Positions 1-7,640 of a stretch of 33,255 nt of DNA are shown piece by piece. The stretch comes from Candidatus Handelsmanbacteria bacterium. GTDB lineage: Bacteria; Latescibacterota; UBA2968; UBA8231. Position 1 is the stretch's first letter, and each line of letters starts with the position of its first letter. A program made the translations under genes and the position numbers. The stretch is taken from the NCBI GenBank assembly GCA_016867395.1, contig VGJS01000046.1, forward strand, positions 1-33,255, read 5' to 3'. The notes under the pieces were generated by a model, which was given only the letters and a program-made list of their open reading frames with translations, was not told where the DNA came from and did not search any database.

Positions 1-155
1 AGGATCAGGGTTCTTGTTCGACGACGGGACACGAGGTATCTTCCTCATCACACAGGCTTTCGGTGGTGGGCGGAAGGGCATTCTTGGCCGAATCCCCCTC
101 TACTCTACCCGAGAGCCTGTGCCTTTTCCACTACACATGACCACTGCTGAAATCT

Positions 156-172
156 TTCATGCAACAACGCCC
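156..172 (+). repeat. 17-bp motif shared with right end of window (inverted copy)
   Basis: The 17 bases TTCATGCAACAACGCCC occur here on the plus strand and at 33124-33140 on the minus strand, both close to the window ends. Sequence on either side of the two copies differs, apart from what follows at 172, where a kinase-gene fragment begins. A shared block with unrelated flanks, next to a gene fragment on one side and a truncated reading frame on the other, looks like the edge of a repeated mobile element. I could not identify a transposase, so the element class is unknown. Confidence 0.45.
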
Positions 173-223
173 CTCCTGATGCAGGGTTTACTGCGGGAAG
201 CGCTCGAAAAGGGCCGCGAGAGC
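172..223 (+). pseudogene. 52-bp fragment of a PAS sensor-kinase gene
   Basis: These bases match the minus strand at 7391-7340 at 48 of 52 positions. In frame they read LLMQGLLREALEKGRES, against LLMQGLLREVLEEGRES in the kinase at 7588-5760. The similarity starts directly after the 17-bp motif at 156-172 and stops at 223, so this is a piece of a paralogous PAS-domain gene and not a functional gene. The 100-codon open frame across 14-316 shows no other recognisable protein sequence and I do not call it a gene. The rest of 1-328 holds nothing else I can name except the weak promoter candidate at 267-294. Confidence 0.6.
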
Positions 224-266
224 AGTGACCTAAATCTTGTGCGGAGACTGGGAAACAGTATTTCCC

Positions 267-294
267 TTGCCCGGGTGCATGAGCCTTCTACCAT
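267..294 (+). promoter_or_regulatory. possible sigma70-type promoter for the dioxygenase-SRAP pair
   Basis: TTGCCC at 267-272 and TACCAT at 289-294 are 16 bp apart and lie about 35 bp before the dioxygenase start. The -10 matches the consensus at four of six positions only. A good ribosome-binding site, GGGAGGAG, precedes the ATG at 329. Confidence 0.25.
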
Positions 295-328
295 TAAGGC
301 ATTTCAGTACCTCTGAGGGAGGAGCGCG

Positions 329-1759
329 ATGGCCGCCAAACTGCAGTTGCTCAGCGACGCCCAGATGCAGCAGTTCATCCGCGAGGGGTACGTGCTGGTG
401 GAGGCGGATTTCCCTGTCCCCCTGCACCAGGACATCTACCAGCGCATCGAGACCGTCTTCGACAAGGAGAAGAACCCCGGCAACAATATCCTGCCCCGGG
501 AGCCCCAGATCCAGCGGGTGTACGACCACCCCGCGGTGCAGGGGGCCCTGGCCAGCATCCTGGGGCCAGACTATCTGATGAACCCCCACCGCCACTGCCA
601 CCTCAACCCGCCCGGCAGCAAAGGCCAGAACTGGCACAAGGACAACTATGTCTTCGACGAGATCCTTCGCCAGCCGCGGCCGCGCTGGGTTTTCGCATTC
701 TACTACCCGCAGGAGGTGACCCCGGACATGGGGCCCACCGGTATCCTGCCGGGCCGGCACTACCAACACCAGGTCTCCAGCGCCGATCCGGCGCTGACTG
801 CCGAGACCGAACTGCCCCTGTGCGGCCCGGCCGGCACCGTGGCCATCGTCCACTACGACGCCTGGCACCGGGCCACACCCAACCGGAGCGAGCGCAAGCG
901 CTACATGCTCAAGTTCCTCTTCGAGCGCCTGAGCGAGCCGCAGGCCGCTGCCTGGAACCACCGGGGCGGCGCGTGGCCGGGAACGGGGCCCCCCCTGGAC
1001 CCCGTTCACGCCGGTGTGTGGGACTGGCTGCGGCAGGCACCGAGGGCGGCAGGAGGTGCGTCGACGTCGGAGCTGCTGGGCCAGCTGCGAGAGGGGGAAC
1101 AGATGCTTCGTTTGCAGGCGGCCTACCGGTTGGCTGGTTGCGGGGAGGGGGTGGTGCCGGCGCTGGTGGAGGCCCTGGTGGCCGAGGCCGCTGCGGTGGC
1201 CGACCATCTGTGGCACAAGGAGCCGGGCAATCCCCGGGGCACCAATCCCCCAGCCTGCGCGGCGGGATTGGCGCTGGCCATCGTGGGCCGGGCGGCCATC
1301 GCGCCGCTGCGGGAACTGTCAGGGCACAGCCATTGGGGCGTGCGGGCTATGGCCGCCGACACCCTGGGGGATATGGGGCCTGCGGCGCAGGAGGCCGTGC
1401 CGGAACTGGCCGGCCTGCTGGCCGACGATCACCCCCGGGCGCGCCGTCACGCCGCCGAGGCCCTGGGCCGGGTGGGACCGGCCGCAGCGCCCGCGCTGCC
1501 GGCCCTTATCGACCGTATCCGCGATGTGGACCTGCGGGTGCGGCACAACACCTGCCTGGCCCTGGCCAAGATCGGCCGGCCGGCCGAGGCGGCTATTGGG
1601 CCGCTGCTCGAAACCCTGGAAGACGAGGACCGGTACGTGCGTTACTTCGCCGGAGCGGCGCTGCGGCGGATGGCCACCCCCCAGTCCCAGCGCCTCCTGC
1701 TCGACGCCCTCTTCACCGCACGCTGGTGCCCAGTGACCAACCCGGAAAACATGTACTGA
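329..1759 (+). CDS. phytanoyl-CoA dioxygenase (PhyH)-like protein fused to C-terminal HEAT repeats
   Basis: A 476-residue protein in two parts. Residues 1-220 form a PhyH-type Fe(II)/2-oxoglutarate oxygenase: the HxD pair is visible as WHKDN (H103, D105), the distal histidine as H180 in YDAWHRAT, followed by a basic stretch (RKRYMLKF, about 189-196) of the kind that binds 2-oxoglutarate. Residues about 250-460 are helical repeats rich in Ala, Leu and Arg with recurring LGDMGPAA, LGRVGPAA and LAKIGRPA units, typical of PBS-lyase/HEAT repeats. Members of this oxygenase family hydroxylate small molecules; the substrate here cannot be read from sequence. The ATG is chosen because GGGAGGAG lies just upstream. 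The next gene begins 8 bp after the stop, so the two are probably cotranscribed. There is no signal peptide. Confidence 0.88.
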   Translation: MAAKLQLLSDAQMQQFIREGYVLVEADFPVPLHQDIYQRIETVFDKEKNPGNNILPREPQIQRVYDHPAVQGALASILGPDYLMNPHRHCHLNPPGSKGQNWHKDNYVFDEILRQPRPRWVFAFYYPQEVTPDMGPTGILPGRHYQHQVSSADPALTAETELPLCGPAGTVAIVHYDAWHRATPNRSERKRYMLKFLFERLSEPQAAAWNHRGGAWPGTGPPLDPVHAGVWDWLRQAPRAAGGASTSELLGQLREGEQMLRLQAAYRLAGCGEGVVPALVEALVAEAAAVADHLWHKEPGNPRGTNPPACAAGLALAIVGRAAIAPLRELSGHSHWGVRAMAADTLGDMGPAAQEAVPELAGLLADDHPRARRHAAEALGRVGPAAAPALPALIDRIRDVDLRVRHNTCLALAKIGRPAEAAIGPLLETLEDEDRYVRYFAGAALRRMATPQSQRLLLDALFTARWCPVTNPENMY

Positions 1760-1767
1760 GGTGAGCC

Positions 1768-2430
1768 ATGTGCGGCCGCTTTGCCCTCCACCACCCCACC
1801 GCCGAGGTGGCAGAACAATTCGGCATCGAGCAACTCTCCATCAAATTGGTGCCCCGCTACAACATCGCCCCCTCTCAGCCGGTGGCCGCAGTGCGCCAGC
1901 GCGGGGCGCGCAGTTTAGACGCCTGCAAATGGGGCCTGGTGCCCTCCTGGGCCAAGGACCCCAAGATCGGCAACCGCATGGTCAACGCCCGGGGCGAGAC
2001 CATCGCTGAGAAACCCGCGTACAAGAGCGCCCTTAAACGCCGGCGCTGCCTGATCCCGGCCAGCGGATTCTACGAGTGGCGGCAGGAGGGGGAGGCGCGC
2101 GTCCCCACCTATATCCACGCCCTCGACGAATCCCCGCTGGCCCTGGCCGGGTTGTGGGAGGAGTGGAAGACCCCTGAGGGCGAGTCGCTCCACTCCTGCA
2201 CCATCCTCACCACCGGGGCCAACGCCTTCATGGCCCCCATCCACACCCGCATGCCGGTGATCCTGCCGCCCCCTGCCTGGAGAGAGTGGCTTGACCCCGA
2301 CCACCAGGAACTGGAGCCCTTGCTGGCACTCCTGCAACCCTTGGCCGGCGTTCACCTGGCCGCCCATGCCGTGGGCCGCCAGGTGAACGCCGCCTCCTTC
2401 GACGACCCCTCCTGCATATTGCCGGTCTAG
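1768..2430 (+). CDS. yedK: SOS response-associated peptidase family protein (SRAP/YedK/HMCES)
   Basis: A 220-residue, full-length SRAP-domain protein. The family forms a covalent thiazolidine link between its N-terminal cysteine and abasic sites in single-stranded DNA, shielding them during replication. The required residues are present: Cys2 directly after the initiator Met (MCGRF), Asn73 in MVNARGET, Glu103 in SGFYEWR and His159 in IHTRMPVIL. The start is fixed by the need for Cys2 to become residue 1. It follows the dioxygenase gene by 8 bp with GAGGTGAG in the gap. Its TAG stop overlaps the TAG of the opposite-strand permease in one CTAG at 2427-2430. Confidence 0.95.
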   Translation: MCGRFALHHPTAEVAEQFGIEQLSIKLVPRYNIAPSQPVAAVRQRGARSLDACKWGLVPSWAKDPKIGNRMVNARGETIAEKPAYKSALKRRRCLIPASGFYEWRQEGEARVPTYIHALDESPLALAGLWEEWKTPEGESLHSCTILTTGANAFMAPIHTRMPVILPPPAWREWLDPDHQELEPLLALLQPLAGVHLAAHAVGRQVNAASFDDPSCILPV

Positions 2431-3974
2431 CGCGCCTCGCCCGAGCGTAGCCAACCCCAGATCTCCCGCAGGCGAGGCCGCTTGCCGGTGAGCAGGATGC
2501 CGATGCGGAAGATCCGTGCCGCCGCCCAGGTGGCCAGGGCAATGGACCCCACCATCAGTAGGGCCGTGACCAGGTACTCCCAGGGGGCCGGCGGGCCGGC
2601 GGCACGGTTCATCATCACAAAGGGGGTGAAGGGCGGGATGAAGGAGAGGACGCGGGCCAGGAGGCCGTTGGGGTCCTGGACCAACGGGACCATGGCGAAG
2701 AGGGGGATCATCATGGGGATGAGGATTGGCATCATCAGATTCTGGGTCTCCTGCAGGCTGTTGCACATCGAGCCGATGCTGACCAGTAGGGCGGCATAGA
2801 AGAGATAGCCCAGGCAGAAATAGACCACGAAGGAGGCTAGGTAGAAGGGGTTGGCGATGATCTGGGCCACTGCCGTGGCCGAGGCGCCCAGGAGGCCGGG
2901 GACGATGGCGACTGCCAGGCTGATAAACACCGCCCAGGAGCCCACCACCGTCAGGCCCGAGGCCGCGGTGCCGGCGATCTTGCCGGCCATCAACTCGCCG
3001 GCATCCACTGAGGAGAGCAGCACCTCGACGACGCGGCTGGACTTCTCCTCGATGGTGCTATTAAGCAGCATCTGGGCGCTGGTGAAGACGGCGAACCACA
3101 GGAGGTACACAAAAGCCAGGGGCACCCACTGCCGGGCCTTGTCACCAAAGGCCACCCGTTGCTCGGCCCCGCCCTCGTCGAGGCGACGGCCGGCAAATTC
3201 CAGGGGCGCCTGCACCCATTGGGCGGTGCGGGGGTCGAGGTTGGCCCGGATCAGGCGCTGCTGGCGGATGGCGGCGGTGGCCAGGCCGCTGAACCAGTCG
3301 TGCAACTCGGTGTCGGTGAGGTTGCGGGAGACGTACTTGCAATCCTGGGGGCCGGCCACCGGGTCGGGCCCGATGACGAAATAGGCGAAGATCTCCCCTT
3401 GGGCCACCATCTGGTTGAGCCGGGCCTGGGGATCACTCCCGTCTTGGGGCACCTCCACGCGGCGGTAGCGGCCCTGGGGAAAGTCCAGGTCCTTCAATTC
3501 GGCGGCGGAGACCTGTTGCCGCCAGTCCAGCAGGGCCTCCCGCCTGGCCAGCAGGGCGCGGGCCGGCTCGGGCAGGGAGAAGGTGTCGGCGGGCGCCTCC
3601 CCGCGCACCAGGGCCTCGATGACCTTTCCCCGCTGGGTTTCTTCGAGGGGCAGAAGGCCCAGGGCTAGGCCGCGCAGGGCCTCGGGCAGTTCGGCAAAGG
3701 CGGGACCGCCCCGGCGGTAGGCTTCGGCGGCCCGCGAAAAGGCCGCGGCCAGGTCCTGGGCCGCGGCCTGCTCCTCCACCTGGCGCAGGAGGAAGCCGGA
3801 GTGGTCGAGCACCGCAAAGCTGCGCGCTTCCTTGGCCCTGGCCAGGAGGATGGGCACGCAGATGCCCAGGGTGATGATGAGGGGAAAGGTGAGGATGCCG
3901 ATCCAGAAGGCTTTGGTGCGCAGGTTTTCCAAGTACTCGCGCTGAGCGACCAGGTAGACCTCAGAGATCCGCAT
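2427..3974 (-). CDS. ABC-2 type transporter permease (NatB/YhaP-like)
   Basis: Membrane subunit of an ABC exporter, 515 residues from the chosen ATG. The N-terminus (MRISEVYLVAQREYLENLRT, then a hydrophobic segment) is typical of the ABC-2 family. One membrane helix is followed by a large extracytoplasmic region of roughly 270 residues and then about five or six helices in the C-terminal half. An ATG 27 bp upstream (4001) is in frame, but the start at 3974 has GGGAGG eight bases before it and gives the usual family N-terminus. The gene overlaps the end of the ATPase gene by 14 bp, so the two are translationally coupled. Relatives export sodium, peptides or antibiotics; the substrate is unknown. 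Confidence 0.88.
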   Translation of the reverse strand: MRISEVYLVAQREYLENLRTKAFWIGILTFPLIITLGICVPILLARAKEARSFAVLDHSGFLLRQVEEQAAAQDLAAAFSRAAEAYRRGGPAFAELPEALRGLALGLLPLEETQRGKVIEALVRGEAPADTFSLPEPARALLARREALLDWRQQVSAAELKDLDFPQGRYRRVEVPQDGSDPQARLNQMVAQGEIFAYFVIGPDPVAGPQDCKYVSRNLTDTELHDWFSGLATAAIRQQRLIRANLDPRTAQWVQAPLEFAGRRLDEGGAEQRVAFGDKARQWVPLAFVYLLWFAVFTSAQMLLNSTIEEKSSRVVEVLLSSVDAGELMAGKIAGTAASGLTVVGSWAVFISLAVAIVPGLLGASATAVAQIIANPFYLASFVVYFCLGYLFYAALLVSIGSMCNSLQETQNLMMPILIPMMIPLFAMVPLVQDPNGLLARVLSFIPPFTPFVMMNRAAGPPAPWEYLVTALLMVGSIALATWAAARIFRIGILLTGKRPRLREIWGWLRSGEAR

Positions 3975-4884
3975 CGCGCCGGCCTCCCACTGCCCGGACA
4001 AAAACCTCGTGCAGCGAGGTGGCGCGCACCTCGAAACGCCGCACCCTGGCCTGGCCTACCAGGGCGGCCAGCAGGCGCTGCGGGTCCGCCCCCTCGGCCA
4101 GGGTGAGGTCGGCCTGGCGGCCATGGCTGCTGAAGCCGGCCACCCCGGGCAATTGCTCCCAGGCCACCGCCCCTTCGGCCTCCACCTGCACGCTGCGGCC
4201 GGCGCTGGCGCGCACCTCCTCCACGGGGCCTTCGACCAGCTTGCGGCCCCGGTCGATGAGCACCACCCGGTCGCACAACTGCTCGGCCTGCTCCATGACG
4301 TGGGTGGAGAAAATCACCGTCCGGCCCTCGCGCCGCAGTTCGAGGATGAGGTCGCGCATGGCGTCGCGGCTGAGGGGGTCCAGCCCGGAGAAGGGTTCGT
4401 CGAGGATCACCAGCTCTGGGCGGTGGATCAGGGAGACGAGGATCTGGAGTTTCTGGCCCATACCCTTGGAGAGGGCCTCGCACTTCCTGTCGGCCCATTC
4501 GGCCAGGTCCAGGGTGGCCAGCAACTCGTTCGCCCGCTGCCTGGCCCGGTCGGCCGCCATGCCCTTGAGCTGGGCGAAGTAGAGGATCAGATCCCGCACC
4601 CGCATCTTTTTGTACAGGCCCTTTTCCTCGGGCAGGTACCCAAGTCGGTGCTTGACCAGGCTGGGGTCGGTCTGTCCCAGCACCCGCAACTGGCCGGCGT
4701 CGGGGCGGAAGATGCCGATGATCATGCGGATGGTGGTGGTCTTGCCGGCCCCGTTGGGACCCAGGAAACCGCAGATGCAGCCGGCGGGGATGCGCAGCCA
4801 CAGTTCTTCAATGGCCACCTTCTCCCCGAAGCTCTTTCGCACCCCTTCGAGCACTACTGCGTCGGCCGAGGACCGCTCTTCCAT
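3961..4884 (-). CDS. ABC transporter ATP-binding protein (NatA/YhaQ-like exporter ATPase)
   Basis: The 307-residue ATPase partner of the downstream permease. Walker A is GPNGAGKTT (residues 42-50), the signature LSKGMGQKL (about 138-146), Walker B LVILDEP (about 158-164), and the switch histidine lies in STHVMEQAE near 194. The last 80 residues form a C-terminal domain of the DUF4162 type common in exporters of this group. It is the first gene of a two-gene minus-strand operon. The start codon at 4884 lies only 36 bp from the divergent SirB1-like gene. A perfect TTGACA (4884-4889) begins at the first base of this start codon on the plus strand, but its matching -10 is poor. Confidence 0.92.
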   Translation of the reverse strand: MEERSSADAVVLEGVRKSFGEKVAIEELWLRIPAGCICGFLGPNGAGKTTTIRMIIGIFRPDAGQLRVLGQTDPSLVKHRLGYLPEEKGLYKKMRVRDLILYFAQLKGMAADRARQRANELLATLDLAEWADRKCEALSKGMGQKLQILVSLIHRPELVILDEPFSGLDPLSRDAMRDLILELRREGRTVIFSTHVMEQAEQLCDRVVLIDRGRKLVEGPVEEVRASAGRSVQVEAEGAVAWEQLPGVAGFSSHGRQADLTLAEGADPQRLLAALVGQARVRRFEVRATSLHEVFVRAVGGRRDADL

Positions 4885-4920
4885 TGACAGCGTAATCCCT
4901 ATTGGTGATTTTGGTCGGCG

Positions 4921-5763
4921 ATGGCCACGACCTCCCCTCCCTCCGACCCCTTCTTCGCCCTGACTCAGGGCCCTGACGCGCAGATCGACCTGGTGCGCTG
5001 CGCCCTCTTCATCGCCCGCGACGCCTATCCCGAGCTGGACGTGGAGTTGTACGTGGGGCGCCTGGAGGCCATGGCCGCCCAGCTGCGGGAGCGCGGGGCT
5101 GGCCGGCCCGGCCTGGAGCGGCTACAACTGCTCAACCGCTACCTGTATGAGGAGCAGGGATTCAGGGGCTCGCCCCAGGAGCATTACTACGACCCGCGCA
5201 ACAGCTACCTCAACGAGGTGCTGGAGCGCCGCCTGGGCATCCCAATCACCCTGGCCCTGGTCTATCTGGCGCTGGGCCGTGCGCTGGGCCTGGATCTGGA
5301 GGGGGTGAACTTCCCCGGCCACTTCCTGGTGCGCTGCGCCCTGCCGGAGGAGGACCTGTTCATCGACCCCTTCGTGGAGGGCCGCCTGCTCCAGTCCCAG
5401 GACCTGGAGGAACTGCTCTGCCGGGTCAACCGCGGCCAGCCCATGCCCCTGGAGGAGCGCTTTCTCCAGGCCGCCTCCCCCAGGCAGATGCTGGCCCGCA
5501 TGCTGCGCAACCTCAAGCAAATCCACATCCGCCAGCGCCGCTTCGCCCAGGCCATCCGCGCCGGCGAACAGATCCTCTGGCTCCAGCCCTCGGAGGCGGA
5601 GGACTACCGGGATCTGGGGTACCTGTACTACCAGGTCCGCGACAGCCGCCGCTCCCTGGAGGCCCTGGAGGAGTACCTGCGCCGCACCGGCGAGCCCGAG
5701 GACGGCGACGAGGTGAAAAGCCTTATCCAGGACCTGGCCTCCCGGCTGGGCTCTCTCAACTAG
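4921..5763 (+). CDS. SirB1-family transglutaminase-like protein with TPR repeats
   Basis: A 280-residue protein of the SirB1 / transglutaminase_9 type. Residues about 30-190 carry the family pattern: LLNRYLYEEQGFRGS, then YYDPRNSYLNEVLERRLGIPITL and GVNFPGHFLVR with the conserved His. Residues about 195-265 form tetratricopeptide-like helices (LKQIHIRQRRFAQAI, AEDYRDLGYLYYQ). The family is widespread, often cytoplasmic and of undefined biochemical role; the cysteine of true transglutaminases is replaced by Ser in the NSYLNEV motif. No strong ribosome-binding site precedes the ATG. The stop TAG shares the CTAG at 5760-5763 with the ancestral stop of the opposite-strand kinase. Confidence 0.85.
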   Translation: MATTSPPSDPFFALTQGPDAQIDLVRCALFIARDAYPELDVELYVGRLEAMAAQLRERGAGRPGLERLQLLNRYLYEEQGFRGSPQEHYYDPRNSYLNEVLERRLGIPITLALVYLALGRALGLDLEGVNFPGHFLVRCALPEEDLFIDPFVEGRLLQSQDLEELLCRVNRGQPMPLEERFLQAASPRQMLARMLRNLKQIHIRQRRFAQAIRAGEQILWLQPSEAEDYRDLGYLYYQVRDSRRSLEALEEYLRRTGEPEDGDEVKSLIQDLASRLGSLN

Positions 5764-7588
5764 TCCTCCGGGTCCAGGGCCCGGCGCACCGCCTGCAGAA
5801 TGTCGGCGAACTGCAGCGGCTTGTGCAAGACCTCCACCACCTGCGGGCTGCCCTGTCACCCCTCCCCGTACCCGGTGAAGAGCACCACCTTGAGCCGGGG
5901 GGCCAGCGCGGCCAGTCTTTCGAGGACCTCCTCCCTGGATAGCCGCGGCATGGCTAGGCCGAGGTTCAGCAGGTCCACCTGGCCGCCCAGTTGCCCAAAG
6001 AGTTCCAGGCCCTCCACCCCGTCGGCGGCCTCGCAGACGCGGTACCCGGCGCGGCCGCGCAATCGGGCCACGGTCTCGCGCACCACGCTCTCGTCCTCGA
6101 TCAGCAGCAGGGTCTGGCCGCCCGGGGCGGCCGGCTCCAGCTCGGCGTGGGGGTCGCCCAGGGGCAGGAAAACCCAGAAACAGGCCCCGGCCCCCGGCGC
6201 GCTCTGGCATTCGATCCAGCCATGGTAATCGCGCACGATGCCGTAGGCCGTGGCCAGGCCCAGGCCGGTGCCCTTGCCCACCTCCTTGGTGATGAAGAAG
6301 GGTTCAAAGAGGCGCTCCCGGGTGGCCTTGTCCATGCCGGCCCCGTTGTCTGCCACCTGCGCCTGGGCGCAGCGGCCTGGGCCGGGGGCCTGGTTCAGCT
6401 CGGTGGCCCTCACCTGGCGCAGGGACAGGCGGATGAGCGGGGCGGCGAGGCGGTTTTCCTCCACCGCGTCGCGGCGCAGGGTGATGCGCGGGTCGAAGGA
6501 CTGGCGGCAGCGGTCCACCAGATGGTCCAGCAGGGCCTTCGGGTCCACCGGCGCCTGGTGGGGGCGGCGCGGGGCGCGGGTGAAGGCAGCGAGCTCGCTA
6601 ACCACCTCGGCCCCCCGGCGGGTGGCGATCTCGGCCTCCTCCAGGGAGAAGCGCACTGACTCAGGGGCGTCGAGCAGGGTCAGCTCGATGTTGCCCATGA
6701 TCACCTGGAGGATGTTGTTGAAGTTGTGGGCCACCCCGGCGCTGAGCTGGCCCACGGCTTCCAGCTTGCACATCTGGTTGATGCAGGGCTTCGAGTTGGG
6801 CGCGGTGCTCCTCGGCTCCTTTGCGCTCGGTGATGTCCTGAAACACGGCCTGCAGGTTGTAGATGCTCCCCTGCGGGTCGGCCAGGGGGCAGAGGATGCC
6901 GTAGGCCCAGCGGTAGTCCCCGGCCAGGCCGCGGTAGGGGAACTCCAATTCGCGGACCAGTTGCCCGGTTCCGGCGCGCTCACAGGCGGCGCGCAGGGCG
7001 GGCAGGTCCTCGGGATGGATCAGTTCCCAGGCCAGCTCCGGCCGGGCGCGCAGCACCTCGGGGGTCAGGCCGGTCCAGTCCTGGGCGTAGGGGCTGATGG
7101 AGCGCAGGTTGCCCGCCTCGTCGAAGAGCGCCGCGACGAAATGGGGGATGGAGCTGAGGTTCTGGTAGAGGGCAATGGCCAGCTCCAGTTGTTCCTCCTG
7201 GCTTTTCAGCTCGGTGGTGTCCTCGCGCAGGATGAGGGCGCCGACCACCCGGCCCGCCTCGCCCAGCAGGGGCCCGGCCGCGCACCTCGACTAAAATCGG
7301 CCGGCCGCCGCTGGTGCGCGGCGAGGCCCAGCTGAACACGCTCTCGCGGCCCTCTTCGAGCACCTCCCGCAGCAAACCCTGCATCAGGAGGTATTCCTCC
7401 CACTTGCCGGCAAAGTCGAGGATACGGAATCCCAGCCGGTCCTCCAGATGGATGCTCCGGCCCCGCTGGCGGGCGTATTCGAGGAAGGACTGGTTGACCC
7501 CGGCGATGCGGCCCTCCTGGTCCACCAGGGTTGCGGGCTGGGGCAGGGCCTCACAGAGGCTGCTGGCATTGAAGGCGTTGATGTCCAT
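5760..7588 (-). pseudogene. hybrid PAS sensor histidine kinase with receiver domain, broken by two frameshifts and one stop
   Basis: Read across three frames this is a complete hybrid kinase of about 610 residues. It has two PAS domains (from MDINAFNASS; second ending in FQDITERKGAEEH), a dimerisation/phosphoacceptor helix with GVAHNFNNILQ, an ATPase domain with VADNGAGMD and GKGTGLGLAT, and a C-terminal receiver starting TLLLIEDESVVRE. The frame breaks near 7276-7284, consistent with loss of two bases in a GCGC stretch, and again near 6776-6781. TGA at 5856-5858 then truncates the receiver; beyond it the same frame continues for 31 codons, including the conserved KP of receivers, to TAG at 5760. 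The expected phosphoacceptor Asp is Gly (LNLGLAMP, codon 5958-5960). Open stretches are 7588-6980, 7248-6661 and 6983-5856. It may be a decayed gene or contain sequencing errors. Confidence 0.85.
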
Positions 7589-7589
7589 C

Positions 7590-7619
7590 TTGACGCCTGA
7601 GCGATCGCCGCGTTATACT
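7590..7619 (+). promoter_or_regulatory. sigma70-type promoter of the aldolase gene
   Basis: TTGACG at 7590-7595 and TATACT at 7614-7619 are separated by 18 bp, close to the sigma70 consensus. Transcription would begin near 7626, followed by AAGGGG and the ATG at 7641. The element fills the gap between this gene and the divergent kinase start at 7588. Confidence 0.6.
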
Positions 7620-7640
7620 GTCCGAAAAAGGGGTGCGAGC

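Noticed and set aside
14..316. 100-codon frame at the left end as a gene
   Set aside because: Only its middle resembles a known protein, as a 52-bp fragment of the kinase gene; the rest has no recognisable family features and no ribosome-binding site.
230..1216. 328-codon open frame on the minus strand opposite the dioxygenase gene
   Set aside because: It lies fully antisense to a clear PhyH-HEAT gene and has repetitive Gly/Val/Leu/His-rich composition typical of GC-rich shadow frames.
4884..4912. Promoter for the SirB1-like gene from TTGACA at 4884
   Set aside because: The -35 is perfect, but the best -10 at 17-bp spacing is GATTTT and transcription would begin almost at the start codon.
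5856..5858. TGA in the kinase as a selenocysteine codon
   Set aside because: The position in a receiver domain is not a redox site, no SECIS-like hairpin was evident, and the gene has two other frameshifts.
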